Shown here piece after piece: positions 24,144 to 36,200 of a stretch of 64,000 nucleotides of DNA (its first letter is position 1; each line of letters opens with the position of its first letter). A program made the translations under genes and the position numbers. This DNA comes from Hansfordia pulvinata (Eukaryota > Ascomycota > Sordariomycetes > Xylariales). Under the pieces are notes generated by a model. The model searched no databases and was not told where the DNA came from. It was given only the letters and a program-made list of their open reading frames with translations. The stretch is taken from contig BJKQ01000003.1 in the NCBI GenBank assembly GCA_006538405.1, positions 2,418,001 to 2,482,000 on the forward strand, given 5' to 3'.

Positions 24144-27100
24144 AGACCCTTCGTCTGTAGTAAGTTGCTACTTTTTATTTTTCCAGAGAGACAAACACGA
24201 CTGTGCTCTACTTAGGGGCCTCTCTTTAGCTGAACAATGGGTATTGGCCGGCGACTACTGTTCTTCGACTTGCATTGTTGTGAATACATATTCGTTACCG
24301 TTATAGCCATGACCTGCTCTCACTTTCTTCTACCAAGAACATGCAGGACCCCGCGGCTGACGGCGCCGGTAACACATACAGTACGAGGTGGTGACCATCT
24401 CCTCGGAGCGGCGGTGGTAAGAGTGCCCACTTGGACATTGGCCAATCACATCTCCGCAAGCTTCCCAAACGAGCAGCCGTTTTGGGGGCTTTGCCCTCAA
24501 GCGGAGTGTGGTCTCCGATGGCCTGGCGATCGCCGGCACCGGGTCCCGCCGTGGCCCGTTCCACGATTCCACCGCAGGGCTATTGTCCATTGCGGCTCGG
24601 ATCCGACATGTGTAACACTTTTGTAAGAGGCGTCATCTTCGCGTTTGAAATACCATTAGCATTAACTCGAACAGGCCCTCCCCATCGAGCCCCTTCCAGT
24701 ATCGCCTCTCCATCGTACCCATGCTATGTTTGTAGACAGTAGGAGATGCTACGAGTCTACGACCCAGGTAAAACCTCGATTGCCCCGCAAGCCAAAACGA
24801 CATCGTCATCTATGTTCCTGCATGGCTGTGCGGCAACTGTCGCACTCGGAGTTCTAAACCAAAGCCGGCCGCCGCCACGCAGCAGTATCCGCCTTCTTTG
24901 CTAACCCCCGTCAAGCCCGGGCAATGCTTCACAGCCGAGCCGATCCCGTGCTCCCGCTGACCCAGCGGAGCCAGTGCAAGAGCGAGTCGAGGTCCCGGAG
25001 GCCTTGGACCTCCTCCGCAGCCTTTGGGGTCCAGCTGCTCAAGCTACATGAGACGGGCTCGACCGCAAGCGAGCAATTACCGGCGGCACGCGCGGACCGA
25101 AACACGGGAGCCCGCGAGGAAGGCGGCCCTCGGTGTGTGTGGGGGGGGGGGGGGCGTTATATCGACGTGAAAGCGGCCGCAGTCGGCGGGCCTGGCGCTT
25201 GACGCGCCGCGCGCCTTCGCGTCTTCTGGCGGGGTTGTTAAATCTGGCGCCGATCTCGTTTGAGCCAGGTGGCTAGAGCACCGGTCGCGCGACACCAGAG
25301 GAAATCTAGAACGAGCCGGAGCTTTGTGGAGAGTGGGCGATTGCGGGGACGCGGGTGCGTCTCGGGGATTTATGTCGCGTCGTACCTGAGCCGTGGGATG
25401 CGGCACGATGCCTATCCGTGGGTTAGTGTGTGCTAGTCGCGGGTCGTGAACATCGATGAGCCCGGGAGAAGAGGTGGGATTGGGGCGATCAGGGTCGAGA
25501 TTTGCTGGGTTTCTGGCTTGAAGTGGGATGAAGACTTTTTTCGCTAGGTTTTCCTTTCGATCAAATTCTTCAAGGCAAGGACTAGTAGCTCGCGCGACGA
25601 TCATACCAGCGTACTACTCGTGTGTTGCTGAGGAAAGAAGACTTACTGACTGGAAGTATCATGACGGGCGGGCGCCAGCAGTAGGTATATCGCAAGGCGT
25701 CTCGGTTGGACACCGACGCTGGTGCCCACACCACCGCGGCAGTGAGTGGAATAATCACAGCCCTACGTCCCTACCGTAGCTACTCCTATCAGCCGGATGC
25801 GGCCCTTTACGTACGAGCATCGTATCCGACGCCGAAAGGGTCAAACGCTCTGGTGTGCCTGGCTCCGATTCCAAGCAGCCGGAAGCTCTTGTGCACTATA
25901 TTCAACTTGGGTTAGACTAGATGTGCGAGGTGTGCGTGTGTGTGAGGCCGGGGTCCCGTCTCAGTGGGGGGCGCCGCTCATTCGTCACGATGCTGCAGAG
26001 GGGCCCAGAAGTGAGGCCCAATTCCCTAACGAGGCCTAGCCATCCCCATTCGCACTCCCACCGTGAGGCTCTTCTCGTCTCTCGTCTTTTGTCTCTCGTC
26101 TCTGCGTGCCAGCTACTAAGCCTTGGGCGCCGATGGCCCAACGAAGCGCACCAAGGCATAATCGATCACATCTCGGTTGGGCCTAGCACCGACGAGGGAC
26201 AACTCATACCTACAGAGGTACCTATCTACCTACCTGACTTTATCGACCCTCCTCGCGAGGCCTGCCTCTCTCGTCTCACCGACTTTCGACCCGCAGCCTC
26301 GCAGCTGTGCACAGCCGATTGCTCTTTAAAGACGGCAGACAAGACATTGTCGGGACTCGAGGCGAGGAGGATCGGCGAGCACATGGAGATCAGATGACAC
26401 ACTGACAAACAGACACACCGGATGGGGACCCAGGGAGGGAGAGTCGAAAGAACGGATTGTCGCCTCTTTTTCAATACCTTCTCGAATCTTCATCTGGGCC
26501 CGGCCGACGCGGACTTCTGTCTGTCACTGTGCTTGAGGCATTAACGTGAAAAGCGCGCCGTCGCGGGCTAGGCGAGCATGCGGGTCACGATGCAGCGGCC
26601 CTCGGCAGCGACAGCACGGTGACGATATTCTCGGCGCATGTATGCCCTCGCTCTCTGCCATGATCCCAAGAGCAGAACCAGAAAACGGGCAGAACTCGTC
26701 AGAATGATATGTGATGCTTCTCTGTCGACTTTGACATATCTTTGTGTCTGGGAGGGCCACCGGGTTGCGGCTCTGCTGCCTGAAATCGGGGCAGACCGGA
26801 GGGGTCATCGGGTCGCGACGCCATCAGGCAGCGCCACACACGAGTCTTGGTGCAGTGGGCACCAGCCGCAGCCAGCATACGAGTATCGCGAGTGGGAGGG
26901 GAGGGGGGTCGCTTTCGGTCGGGCCAATAATGGGCGCAGCCGTTCTGACGTGCCCCAGTATTGTTGTTGTTGAGCTGCAGCACCCTACAGGTAAGAAGAG
27001 GTTTAGACGTAACAGCCGATGGCCAGATTGCGAACCGACTCAGCAGCAGCTGTTGCCCTGCGGCCCATTCGTGCGTTGCCTTATACTCGATGAGGACGGA

Positions 27101-27486
27101 CGAGTAAAAGGACCCCCGGTGCGGAGATCGCGCAGCAGCGGCGGCAGCAGTAGTGCCAGGTTAGTACAATATAGTGGAAGCAGCAGCAGTTGGGCTGTGC
27201 AGGACATCCATGTGGCTCCGGGGGTCTCGACGCAGAATGCGCCTCTCTCGGCCAGGCTGTGTTTACTCATACAAAAGAAGTCCTGGGTTCGCCGACTCGG
27301 TCCTCTCTTCCCTTTCAGCTTGGCCACTCCATCGCCCACCCGCTCACTCACTCGCTGAAAAATCCCCGGACCGCCCGCCCAAACGCACTGTTCGGACCGG
27401 CAAAACGGCGGCAAAGCACACCACCGGACGACGACCCAACATGGCACCGGCGCCCGTATGAGTCAACGCGCAGCTCATCTCAGGCC
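24144..27486. other. Intergenic DNA, no supported gene
   Basis: No gene I can support. Contains a 14-G run (25141-25154), a TACCTATCTACCTACC short repeat near 26220 and CAGCAG/GCAGCAG-rich DNA around 27130-27190. Some frames near 24930-25080 have fair codon bias but no domain and no intron logic. Confidence 0.4.
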
Positions 27487-28773
27487 ATGAACTTGACGAT
27501 ACCCAACAGCAAGCACACGGAGAGCCATGCTTTCCCCGGCCCGGCCCCCGCCGCCGTGGGCGACTACGACCTGTACCCGCCCTGGGCTTCTTCCGGCTGC
27601 CCCCTCACCCCGTGACCGGCTTCGACCACTCGCTGGCCTGGCCGAGCAGCATGACCCCCCTCTGAGTCCCGAGGCCTACCAGGGTCTCCAGGCTGCCGAC
27701 CCCTTTGGTCCAATGACTCTGCCCGTCGACTCCGGGCCTCTGGTGAGTGAGGCTGCCGCCTGGCTGGCTCCGGACCGCGGGTGCTGTTTGCGCGAGGTTG
27801 GGTATAGGTGGTATATAAAGCGCGCACTCCCTAACCCGCTTCACAGGCTCTGGCGGCTTTCGACAGCCTTCCCCTGATGCTAAGCATGCCGGGCTCCGAC
27901 GCGCTGGTGAGTGGGCTCCCCAGGTCTTCCGCTTCTGCTGCACACCTGCTGATTTTCCCCTCCTCCCCTCTCCCCTCCCTCCCGTAGACGGCATTCCCAC
28001 TGGGCGACGACCTCCAAAGCCAGGAGCAGCAGCAGCGGATCCACGTCGCCGCCGAGCTGAAGAAGGTCCAGACGGCCTTCCGCGGCAGGGCGGAGCAGAT
28101 CCTCAACGCGCCGCCCGCGGGGCCCCCGGCCTGCAGACACCCGCACCAGCCGTGCGGCTGCTTCTGCTGCAAGCTGCGCGCGCTCCAGGTGGTCGCGAAC
28201 CGCGAGGTCCTGCAGGTCATCGATCGCGCCGCCGCCGAGCGCCGCGCCTCCTCCTCCGTCTTCGACCCGGACTCGCCATGGAGCTCGCCGGGCGGGGAAA
28301 GCGGCGGCGGCGCTCCTCCGGTCGCTGACGACGACTGGGTCCGTCCCGGCACCCGGCCTTCGACGGGGTGGACGTCCCATAACCACAACCACCACCAGCA
28401 GTACACCGGCTCTGCAGGCCGACATCAGCAACACCAACAACAAACCCGGTTCCCGTGCACCAACCCGCCGGTAGACACCAGCATGTTCGAGACGTCCTCC
28501 TCCCCCTCCAGGTCAGATTTCAAGCCGGAGTACCCCGCCGCCGCCGCCGCCGCCTCCAACGTCAAGACGTTCCACCGGTGCGACCTGAACGGCTGCGACC
28601 GGAGCTTCGCGACCCTGCGCGACCTGCGGCGGCACCAGCAGTCGCGCAAGCACGGCGGGCCCAAGCGGGCGCAGGTCTTCTGCTGCACCATCGACGGCTG
28701 CTCCAGCTACGGGCACAACTTTACGCGCGAGGACAACCTCAAGCGCCACCGGCGGCGCAAGCACAGCTTGTGA
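27487..28773 (+). CDS. Two-finger C2H2 protein with helical N-terminal module (member H)
   Basis: Putative DNA-binding protein of about 367 residues. Exons are 27487-27742, 27847-27906 (20 codons) and 27988-28773. Both introns begin GTGAGTG and are phase 0. Exon 1 switches frame twice; one missing base in GGG 27584-27586 and one in CCCCCC 27655-27660 restore 86 codons. Exon 3 opens with a Gln-rich amphipathic helix, then a Cys/His patch (P-C-G-C-F-C-C-K-L) and a second helix. Weaker versions of this helix-loop-helix occur in genes J and K. A disordered Ser/Gly/Gln/His region follows, then fingers C-x4-C-x12-H-x5-H (R-D-L-R-R-H) and C-x4-C-x15-H-x4-H (T-R-E-D-N-L-K-R-H). Part of intron 1 holds a TATATAAAG that is probably not a promoter. 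Confidence 0.78.
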
Positions 28774-30087
28774 GGAGAGAGAGAGGGAGGTGCGGCCGAG
28801 AGGTCACAAATAGAATGGGAAAGGAGCCCCTCTCGCAGCCCTGTCGGGCTTGCAGTACATATTACAGATAGGGCAATTATGACACGACCGAATACGATAA
28901 TAGATATGATCACGACTCTTGCGAGTTGGCCCTGGCAATGACGCTCCGCTGTTTTTGAGTCCGCCTGGGTCGGAGCTCTCCCCGGAAGACGATTCGACAA
29001 TGTCAGTAGACGGTTGTCCGCCATCTCAGGCTGTGATGGCTGGCAACGTCATCGCCGCTCCCATACGCTCCGAACTAGCCCGTTCCGAGCGACAACGGAT
29101 GTGTAGTGGTGATTTCGACCGTAGGTGGCTTGTCGCAGCGAAGCAGAAATGTCTCGCTGCACGAGATCTCGAAGGGTGGTTCGCCCGCGGCTGAGACCTT
29201 GCGAGTCGGGTTTCGGCGTGTCGGCGGCCAGTTCTGGCCGGGGTTTGTCTCCGCCCCTGGCCCCTACGCTCCCGCTCGGCCTTGTGTGTTCCCCATGCCT
29301 GTCCTTGTGACTGATGGGAAGGGGTTCGACAGGAAAGACACAAGGGCCAGAGACACCGCAGCCGACACGCGATCTTCCAAACCCCATGCGAGGAGGCCGA
29401 CACCTCGGCGAGTGAGTACCTCAGGGTCCGAAACATCGGGCTGCCGGACCGGCACCGCGCCCACCGGCATACGGATACTCAATAAAGTCCAGAGCATCCC
29501 CCAGATAGCTTCAAGGTCGTGCAACAACCACACCACCGATAGGATCAAGCCAGCCATCGTCCATGAAGCCTCAAACTCACACCCTGCACTCCTCAATCCA
29601 GCTAGCGGATGCGTGGGAACCAACTTAACGAAGCGAATACACATATGCACCTGCTATACGTGAGCACGAGGCTACAGCCTTCGTTCCCGCTGGGCTGCGT
29701 CGGAGCTTCTCTCGACGAGCTCATGCCCAAATCTTATCATTCTCCCCAGGCCGAATACTTGTATGCAGCTGGCTACAATGCAGCTCACCATGGACTTGGT
29801 CCATGACTGGACAGTCAAGATAGAACACCACCGCGAGACGTGCAGCGTCTCCGTGTCGACCACTTGTACCCACAGCTACACGATCTACCTGGGACACCCG
29901 CTGGATGCGCCCCAGATGCGATTATGCGGCCAATGCGACGATAGCACGTCGCAGCATTGTCATGGGGTGACTGACTCTCCTGCCCTTGGTCATGGGTAGA
30001 AAGGCACGTGGCTGACTTGAGAAGTTCAGGTCCACGCCTCTCGGCGATGCACCACGGCAAGCTGCGTCTGTTAGCAGCGATGCGCAA
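28774..30087. other. Intergenic DNA, possible upstream exons of gene J
   Basis: A frame at 29790-29999 (M-D-L-V-H-D-W start) has fair codon use and could be an upstream exon or a small separate ORF. I could not link it convincingly to the next gene. Nothing else is supported. Confidence 0.35.
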
Positions 30088-30527
30088 ATGCAGACTCCCG
30101 CTCCGCACGCCGGAGCCGCGTCCGCCCACTTCACCACCGAGGCTTGCGCGCGGACAGGTCGCCAGCCCGTGAGTCTTTTTTTTTTCTTCTCCTTTTCACG
30201 TCAATCACACAATCCAACCCATTCGGCTTGTGATCTCGCCCATCGTGGAGGCAGGGCGCGCACGCACGCACGCCATGCAGACTAACACCGCCCAACCAGC
30301 AATTCGACCGCCTCCCGCCGCTTCCAGAACACTCGGGGGCCCACGACGCGACGTCGGAAAAGTTTCACCGCATCCAGGAGGCGTTCAGACTCGAGGCGAG
30401 GGCGCTCGTCGCCGAGGCCGCGCCGGACCTTGTCTGCGGCCACTACGGGCCGGGCAGTCGGCTCTTCGAGCGGCTGCATCGGCTCCAGGAGAAGACCGAC
30501 GCTGCGATCGTGGCGGCTCTGTCTTGA
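30088..30527 (+). CDS. Finger-less relative of the array proteins (member J)
   Basis: Predicted 102-residue protein in two exons: 30088-30168 (27 codons) and 30300-30527 (75 codons plus stop). The intron is 131 nt, starts GTGAGTC, has a CTAACAC branch site, ends CAACCAG and is phase 0. The second exon encodes two predicted helices (F-H-R-I-Q-E-A-F-R-L and R-L-F-E-R-L-H-R-L-Q) joined by a short loop with Cys-Gly-His. This arrangement resembles the module upstream of the fingers in H (27988 onward) and K (47632 onward). No zinc finger follows. It may be a truncated paralogue, a dominant-negative-like partner, or a gene whose further exons I missed. Function unknown. Confidence 0.55.
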
Positions 30528-32264
30528 AGTGCTGGGGCACAGGGGGGCGCGTGCCCCGGGGTACACCCACCTGGGGTTACAGGGGAGGATCTCGGTGGGA
30601 CGGACGGACCCGGGGAATTTTTAGACTTCACCCCACCGCGCCGGCCCGCCCCGCAACGACGTCAGGTAGCGCAGGGACGAAGACGACGACGGGGGGGATA
30701 AGGACGACGATGAACGTTGCACCAGCTCTGATTCGACCAGCTATCGGCGTGCCGTGGCGTGCAGCGGAGATAACTGATTAGATAAGTCGAGAAAGATCTT
30801 ACGGTGCACTTCACTCAATGGCGCGAACTTTGGAACCACCTGTCTACCTAAGGTACTTGTACCTCGGCTCTCAAAGACCTCAGATGGACATTGAAGAGAA
30901 CCCGGTCAGCATGAAATGCTCGGAAAGACTTGAAGCGCAAGGCGCTCGGCGTGTCTCTGCTAGGTCAAAAGCCTTTGTTATTCCAGCCGCTGGTCTCCGT
31001 CAACCGGAGTGAGTTGATTGAAACCTGGGCCTGGAGGAGCCTCACAAGTCGGACAAGCCTCGAGTAGGCGGCAGAGCCTCACATGCTCCGCGTAGCCTAG
31101 CCGTCACCCCCCCTGTCTCCTGCTTCGAAATCATCAAGACTGGACTAAATCCGTCTCCGAGCTCACTCAAGATACTCGCAATCAGGCTTTCCAAGTACCT
31201 CGGCGTTGCGATTTTGTGATTGAATGCGGGACCAGGCAGTAACACTGCAGCTCCGTGTTTATGGGTTTCCCCCAGCCCATCGCCAGATCTACCTTCACCA
31301 TAGTGTGATACCCTCCACGCTTAGACACGGTAGCTATGGCCTGGATTGCCCCGGGCCTTTGGGGACTACAGGCCGAATGGGCATCCTGGATTTCAAGTGA
31401 GAGAAAAGTTGTCGGTGAAAAGGAGGTTCCGATGTTGATTGGCCTGTGGCCTCTCTTCCATTCAGTCTACGGCACCTGAATACTCCACGTAATTTCACTG
31501 GCTGGATTCCACGTAATCTCACTGTCGGGGGTCGGAGTTGAATATGAGTCTTCGAACAGAGCCGTAATGCGAACCGCCAGTGCGAACCACAACGAGGCAA
31601 CTGCGCTAATGCATTTTCCTGCCACCCCCTGATGATGCTGGCCCTGCCATGGCATAACATGCCGGACCTCTATGCTGCATCCTGCCTGGCACTGAGGGCC
31701 CGTGCACCCCCCATTTCCTTCCATTTTCTCTCGGCCAGCCCAGCCCTGTACATGCCCGACCGCCCCGTCGGGTTCCTCCTCGATTTCCTGTCGTTACCGG
31801 CGCCTCGTAGTAGCGTACCGCATCCTCTCCGCACGTGCTGTGGGTGTGGACATGTACTTTTCTTCGAGGTACACCCGGGTACAGTGCTGTCTAAATTTAG
31901 GCTTGATTGCTCGTCCAACAGGTAATCCGCGGACCTCGTCACCTCAGTGGCAACAAACTTGATCCAAGGTACACAAGGACCTCACCCGCACATTTACCTA
32001 TAAGACTGGACTTTGCGCTTTTCAGACCCTCACAAGCGGACAACGATACACCGCACCAGTACTGCTTTCATCACAATAAGGTCGAACAACCGGATTAATT
32101 GAGCGGTCCAAAAGCCTAGGCACTTGCACATACTATCATTAAGTTTCCTTCCATCCTCTCCCCAGTGTTCAAGAAAGGCCGTGCTGGTGCCGACTCAGCT
32201 ACACTGAAGCATCTCATCCATCACCCCTACCCGACCCATTCAACTCGGCATATCATTGCAAAAG
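30528..32264. other. Intergenic DNA, no supported gene
   Basis: No gene supported. Contains a tandem-like TTCCACGTAATCTCACTG/ACTCCACGTAATTTCACTGG pair near 31480-31525. The promoter of gene I lies at the right end. Confidence 0.45.
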
Positions 32265-33092
32265 ATGCCCAACGAAGCGACACCGCACGCAGAGCCAGGC
32301 GAAGGTCAATTTCCAGACCAGGTACGTGATAGTGGGTGGCACCGATCTGGCTTGATGCACTGTTGGACGCCCGTGGGTGTACCGCCTGTGTGCGGTACCG
32401 AGCGGTCGCATGCACTCCGAGGCGTTTGACTAACACAATGACGAACCCCCAGCTCGAACCCCCTTACCCAGCTCTATGTCCTGATAGTTTACTTTCTTCC
32501 ACATGGGCCTTTGGCATAAGTCATGAGGATTTAAATGCAACATCAGAGCTTCCAAGCATTGGGGAGTGCCAGATTAGCAATACCGGAGCCACGCATGCCG
32601 GGTTCGAAAATCTATCTGGACAATCGTCCCTCAATGCGTCGCTGAGCCATGATCCGCAATCTTCTCTTTCCAACGCGGCACATGATCAGAATGGAGCTAT
32701 CTGCTACTGGCTCCAGCAAATTCGAGCATCAATGGATGGATTTTTCTCGGTAGTTGCAATTGGCACTGGGAGTGTCGCGAGCCAAGTACATCACTACCAA
32801 TACCCAGGCGCAAGACAGCCTGGCGGTAGCGGCCCGGTACCTTCCAACCCCGCCAGCAACACGTGCGGCACTGTGCAGAACGGCGTAGGCCCAGGGGCCG
32901 ACCCTGCGAATCCTCCTGCTTCGTCTGCTACAGCTTCGGTGCGTTTTCCAAACTACAGCCCACAATCGGCTCGGAATCTGCACAGTGCGAACTGCGATAC
33001 TCTCAGCCCAGGTGGCGTGTCTCCTACATGTACCCGAACCGACCGAACCCGCATCCAAGAAACCGGCACCAGCCCGTCCAGGGGGAGGAGAC

Positions 33093-33227
33093 TGGGAATA
33101 AGAGCTCGTGACGAGGGTAATGGTGGAGAAAGTGGGTTAAATTCGGATAAGTTACCTCCTAGTCCGTTAACACCGGAGAACTACTTAAATTAGTTAATTT
33201 TAACACGGGTCGTGCCTGCCCCACTTA
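33093..33227. repeat. Left 135-bp terminal repeat (5' LTR)
   Basis: Begins TGGGAATAAG; ends GCCCCACTTA. Against the right copy it differs at 15 sites, all transitions. Relative to the right copy, the left copy carries C-to-T or G-to-A changes mainly at its inner (right) end (CCAATTTTAG became TTAATTTTAA, CCCA became CTTA). The 4-bp target duplication AGAC precedes it. Confidence 0.85.
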
Positions 33228-36200
33228 CTCGGCCATCTTACTTAATTAAAGGGCTAATATAAATATTAAACCACACGTAAAAAGAAGGTATTTTTAACTT
33301 TAATTTTATTAAGTTCCGTAACACACGCTTTTATTTTATATATTATTATAATTATATAAGAAAAAATAAGACTTAACGTTATTTATCGTTATTAAATAAT
33401 ATATTTTATACTTTACCTTATTATACCTTATCGTAAAACACTTTCCGATTCCTTTTATTATTATTATTATTAATCAAATCCGTATATTATAACCGGTATT
33501 TACATTTATCGTTAACGGTTATATATAAGCGATATTAAAATAAGAAAGTAAATTCGTTTATTATTATTAATTATTATTATTAATTAACGTATCGTGTACG
33601 CTTTTATGCCTTATTATTAATTAATATTTAAAAACTCTTAACTTAAAACCATTTAATCGAAAAAGAAAAAAAAGTAAAGGTAACGCTCTCTTTTATTTAT
33701 TTAATAATATTATTAACCGCGTTCTTAAACGCCTTTAAAAGTGTAAGGAATTTTAATTATATTAATTTACGAATTACGTGGTTCACTTACTTTAACTTAT
33801 AAAGTATAATAATTATAACCACTTTAACGCTTATTTATTTAAAACGCTTAATTAATATCTTTAATCGGTTTTCTAACGCTATATACTTTTATTAAAGTCT
33901 TTTTATAATAATATCGGTTATTATTAAGTATATATAAGCTTATATAATTCGTTACTTAATCTTTTAAATCGATATTAACTTTACTTTATTATTATCTTTA
34001 TTATTATCGTTAAGTAAAAGCGTTATATACTTAATTAATTAATTTTTATTATTAATCACTTTTTAAATAATATTCTTAAAGTTAATTAACTTATTATAAA
34101 GTTCGTTAATTTATTAAGCTTAATCGGTAATAATATTTTAATAAGCCGTCTCGGTAATAAATACTTATTACTTACATTTACACGTATTATTATTTAAGGT
34201 TTTAATTTACACGCTTAATTTTAACTTTACAGCCTTAAAAGTATCGATCTTAGCTTGCTTTATATTTATTTTCTTATTATATTATACTTTAAAAGTATCG
34301 ATCTTAACTTACTTTTTATTTATCTTTTTATTATATTATATTAATAATATAACTCTTTAATTAATATTTATAACGATTATAATTAAGTTAATAACTCTTA
34401 TAATAATGTAATTACGGTGATTAATAATATTAATTACCTTATACTTATAAATCTTAAATATATATTTAACTTTATAAGGGTTATTATAAAGAATCTTATT
34501 CACTTTTATATTATACGTTCGTATATAAAAAGGAGGGGCTTATAATATTTAATACGTATTATCTCGGTTAATAACGGTTATCACCGTATTAAGTATAACT
34601 CTTAAAGTAATAATTTATATTATTATTATTTAAAGGAATATAAGCTTTTTCATTAAATCACGGTAAAGAGTGGTGTTAAAAATAACCTTACGGTTATTAA
34701 ATTTATTAATTTCTTATTTAACCGCTTTAATAACCCTTAGCGTTTAATTAAATTAATAAGCTATTATATTTATTATTATATAACGTTTAATATAAAGCGT
34801 GATTAATACTTATAAGTTAATTAATTAATTTTTAACCTTATTACTCGCGTAAGCAATATCGATATTAATATAAATCCTTATATTATTATTAAAAATAAAC
34901 TTTTACTCTTTTTATAAAGGACCGTGGTATTTAAGCTTTTTTAATATCGGAATATCGTAATATATTATTATATATAATATTTTAAAGAAAAAAGGAAACT
35001 TTAAGCGTTATTTAAAAGTTATTATTATTATTAAATAATATTAATTAAAACCGTGAATTTTTACATTAAGGCTACGATTAAAGTCCACTTTTAACACGGG
35101 TGAATTAATTTCTTTATTTATAATACTTTATAACACGTCTTATAGCTTTATATAAAATAACACGTTTTATCCACCGTTAATGTATACTTATAAGATTTAT
35201 TTAATATTAATTAAAGCCTGAGATCGTAATTCGTTAACGTAAGCGCGCTTTTTATCGTTAAGTCTTATTAAGTCGTTTAAAAAGGGGTCTTATTCTTTAT
35301 TAAAGTTAACCGTTAACGTAACCTTAATATATAATTAATTTAAAGTGCTTATAAATTAATAAAAGGTAATAACATCCGTAATAATAACCGTATCGGCGCA
35401 GGGTTTTATTATAATAAAAGGTATATTATTAAGTGATAAAAAGGTGAAATTAAATAATCATAAAGAATAACGGCTAACGGCTATTAATATAAGTAATTAA
35501 AAGATAATTAAAAAAGTGGCGTAAAATAAGAAATAAAGGACTTAATAATAAAAGGTAATAAGTTTAATAAGAGTTAAGTAAAAAAAAGGATATTAAATAA
35601 TAAATAATAATTACGAGCCGCCGATTAATAACTCCTCACGAAACGTTATTAATAATAAACGGTAATTAAAATTTAATAAACGTGTATATATATAAAAGAT
35701 TAATCGTTAATTAATAATAATTCTTACGTGTTAACCGTATTAATAATATAAGGAAAACGGTTAATAATAAGTAATAAAGGTAAAGGATTTAATAATAATA
35801 ATAAGGGAGGTATATATATATAATTATACTTAACGGTTAATAAAAGGGTTTATTATAAATAAATAAGGACGCGTAATAATAATAATTAAAAGTAATTAAT
35901 TAAAAGAATAATAAGGTCGAAAAGATAAACGAAGTAAAAGAATAATATATAAATATAAAGTAAATTAAAGTAAAGTAAAATAAAGTAAAAATAATATAAG
36001 TGTTATCGGTAAATATAAAGTATAAGTGTTATTTACATTATCGTATCCGTTATCCTTTACCGTTACTTAAGGTAATATAGTAATATAAATCGATAATAAG
36101 TAATAATAACGGTGGTAATAAGTATATAAGCGAAAACGCTTATTAATATAAGTAAAAGAAAGGAAAGGATAAGCATATAAAGTAAAATATATATATAAGT

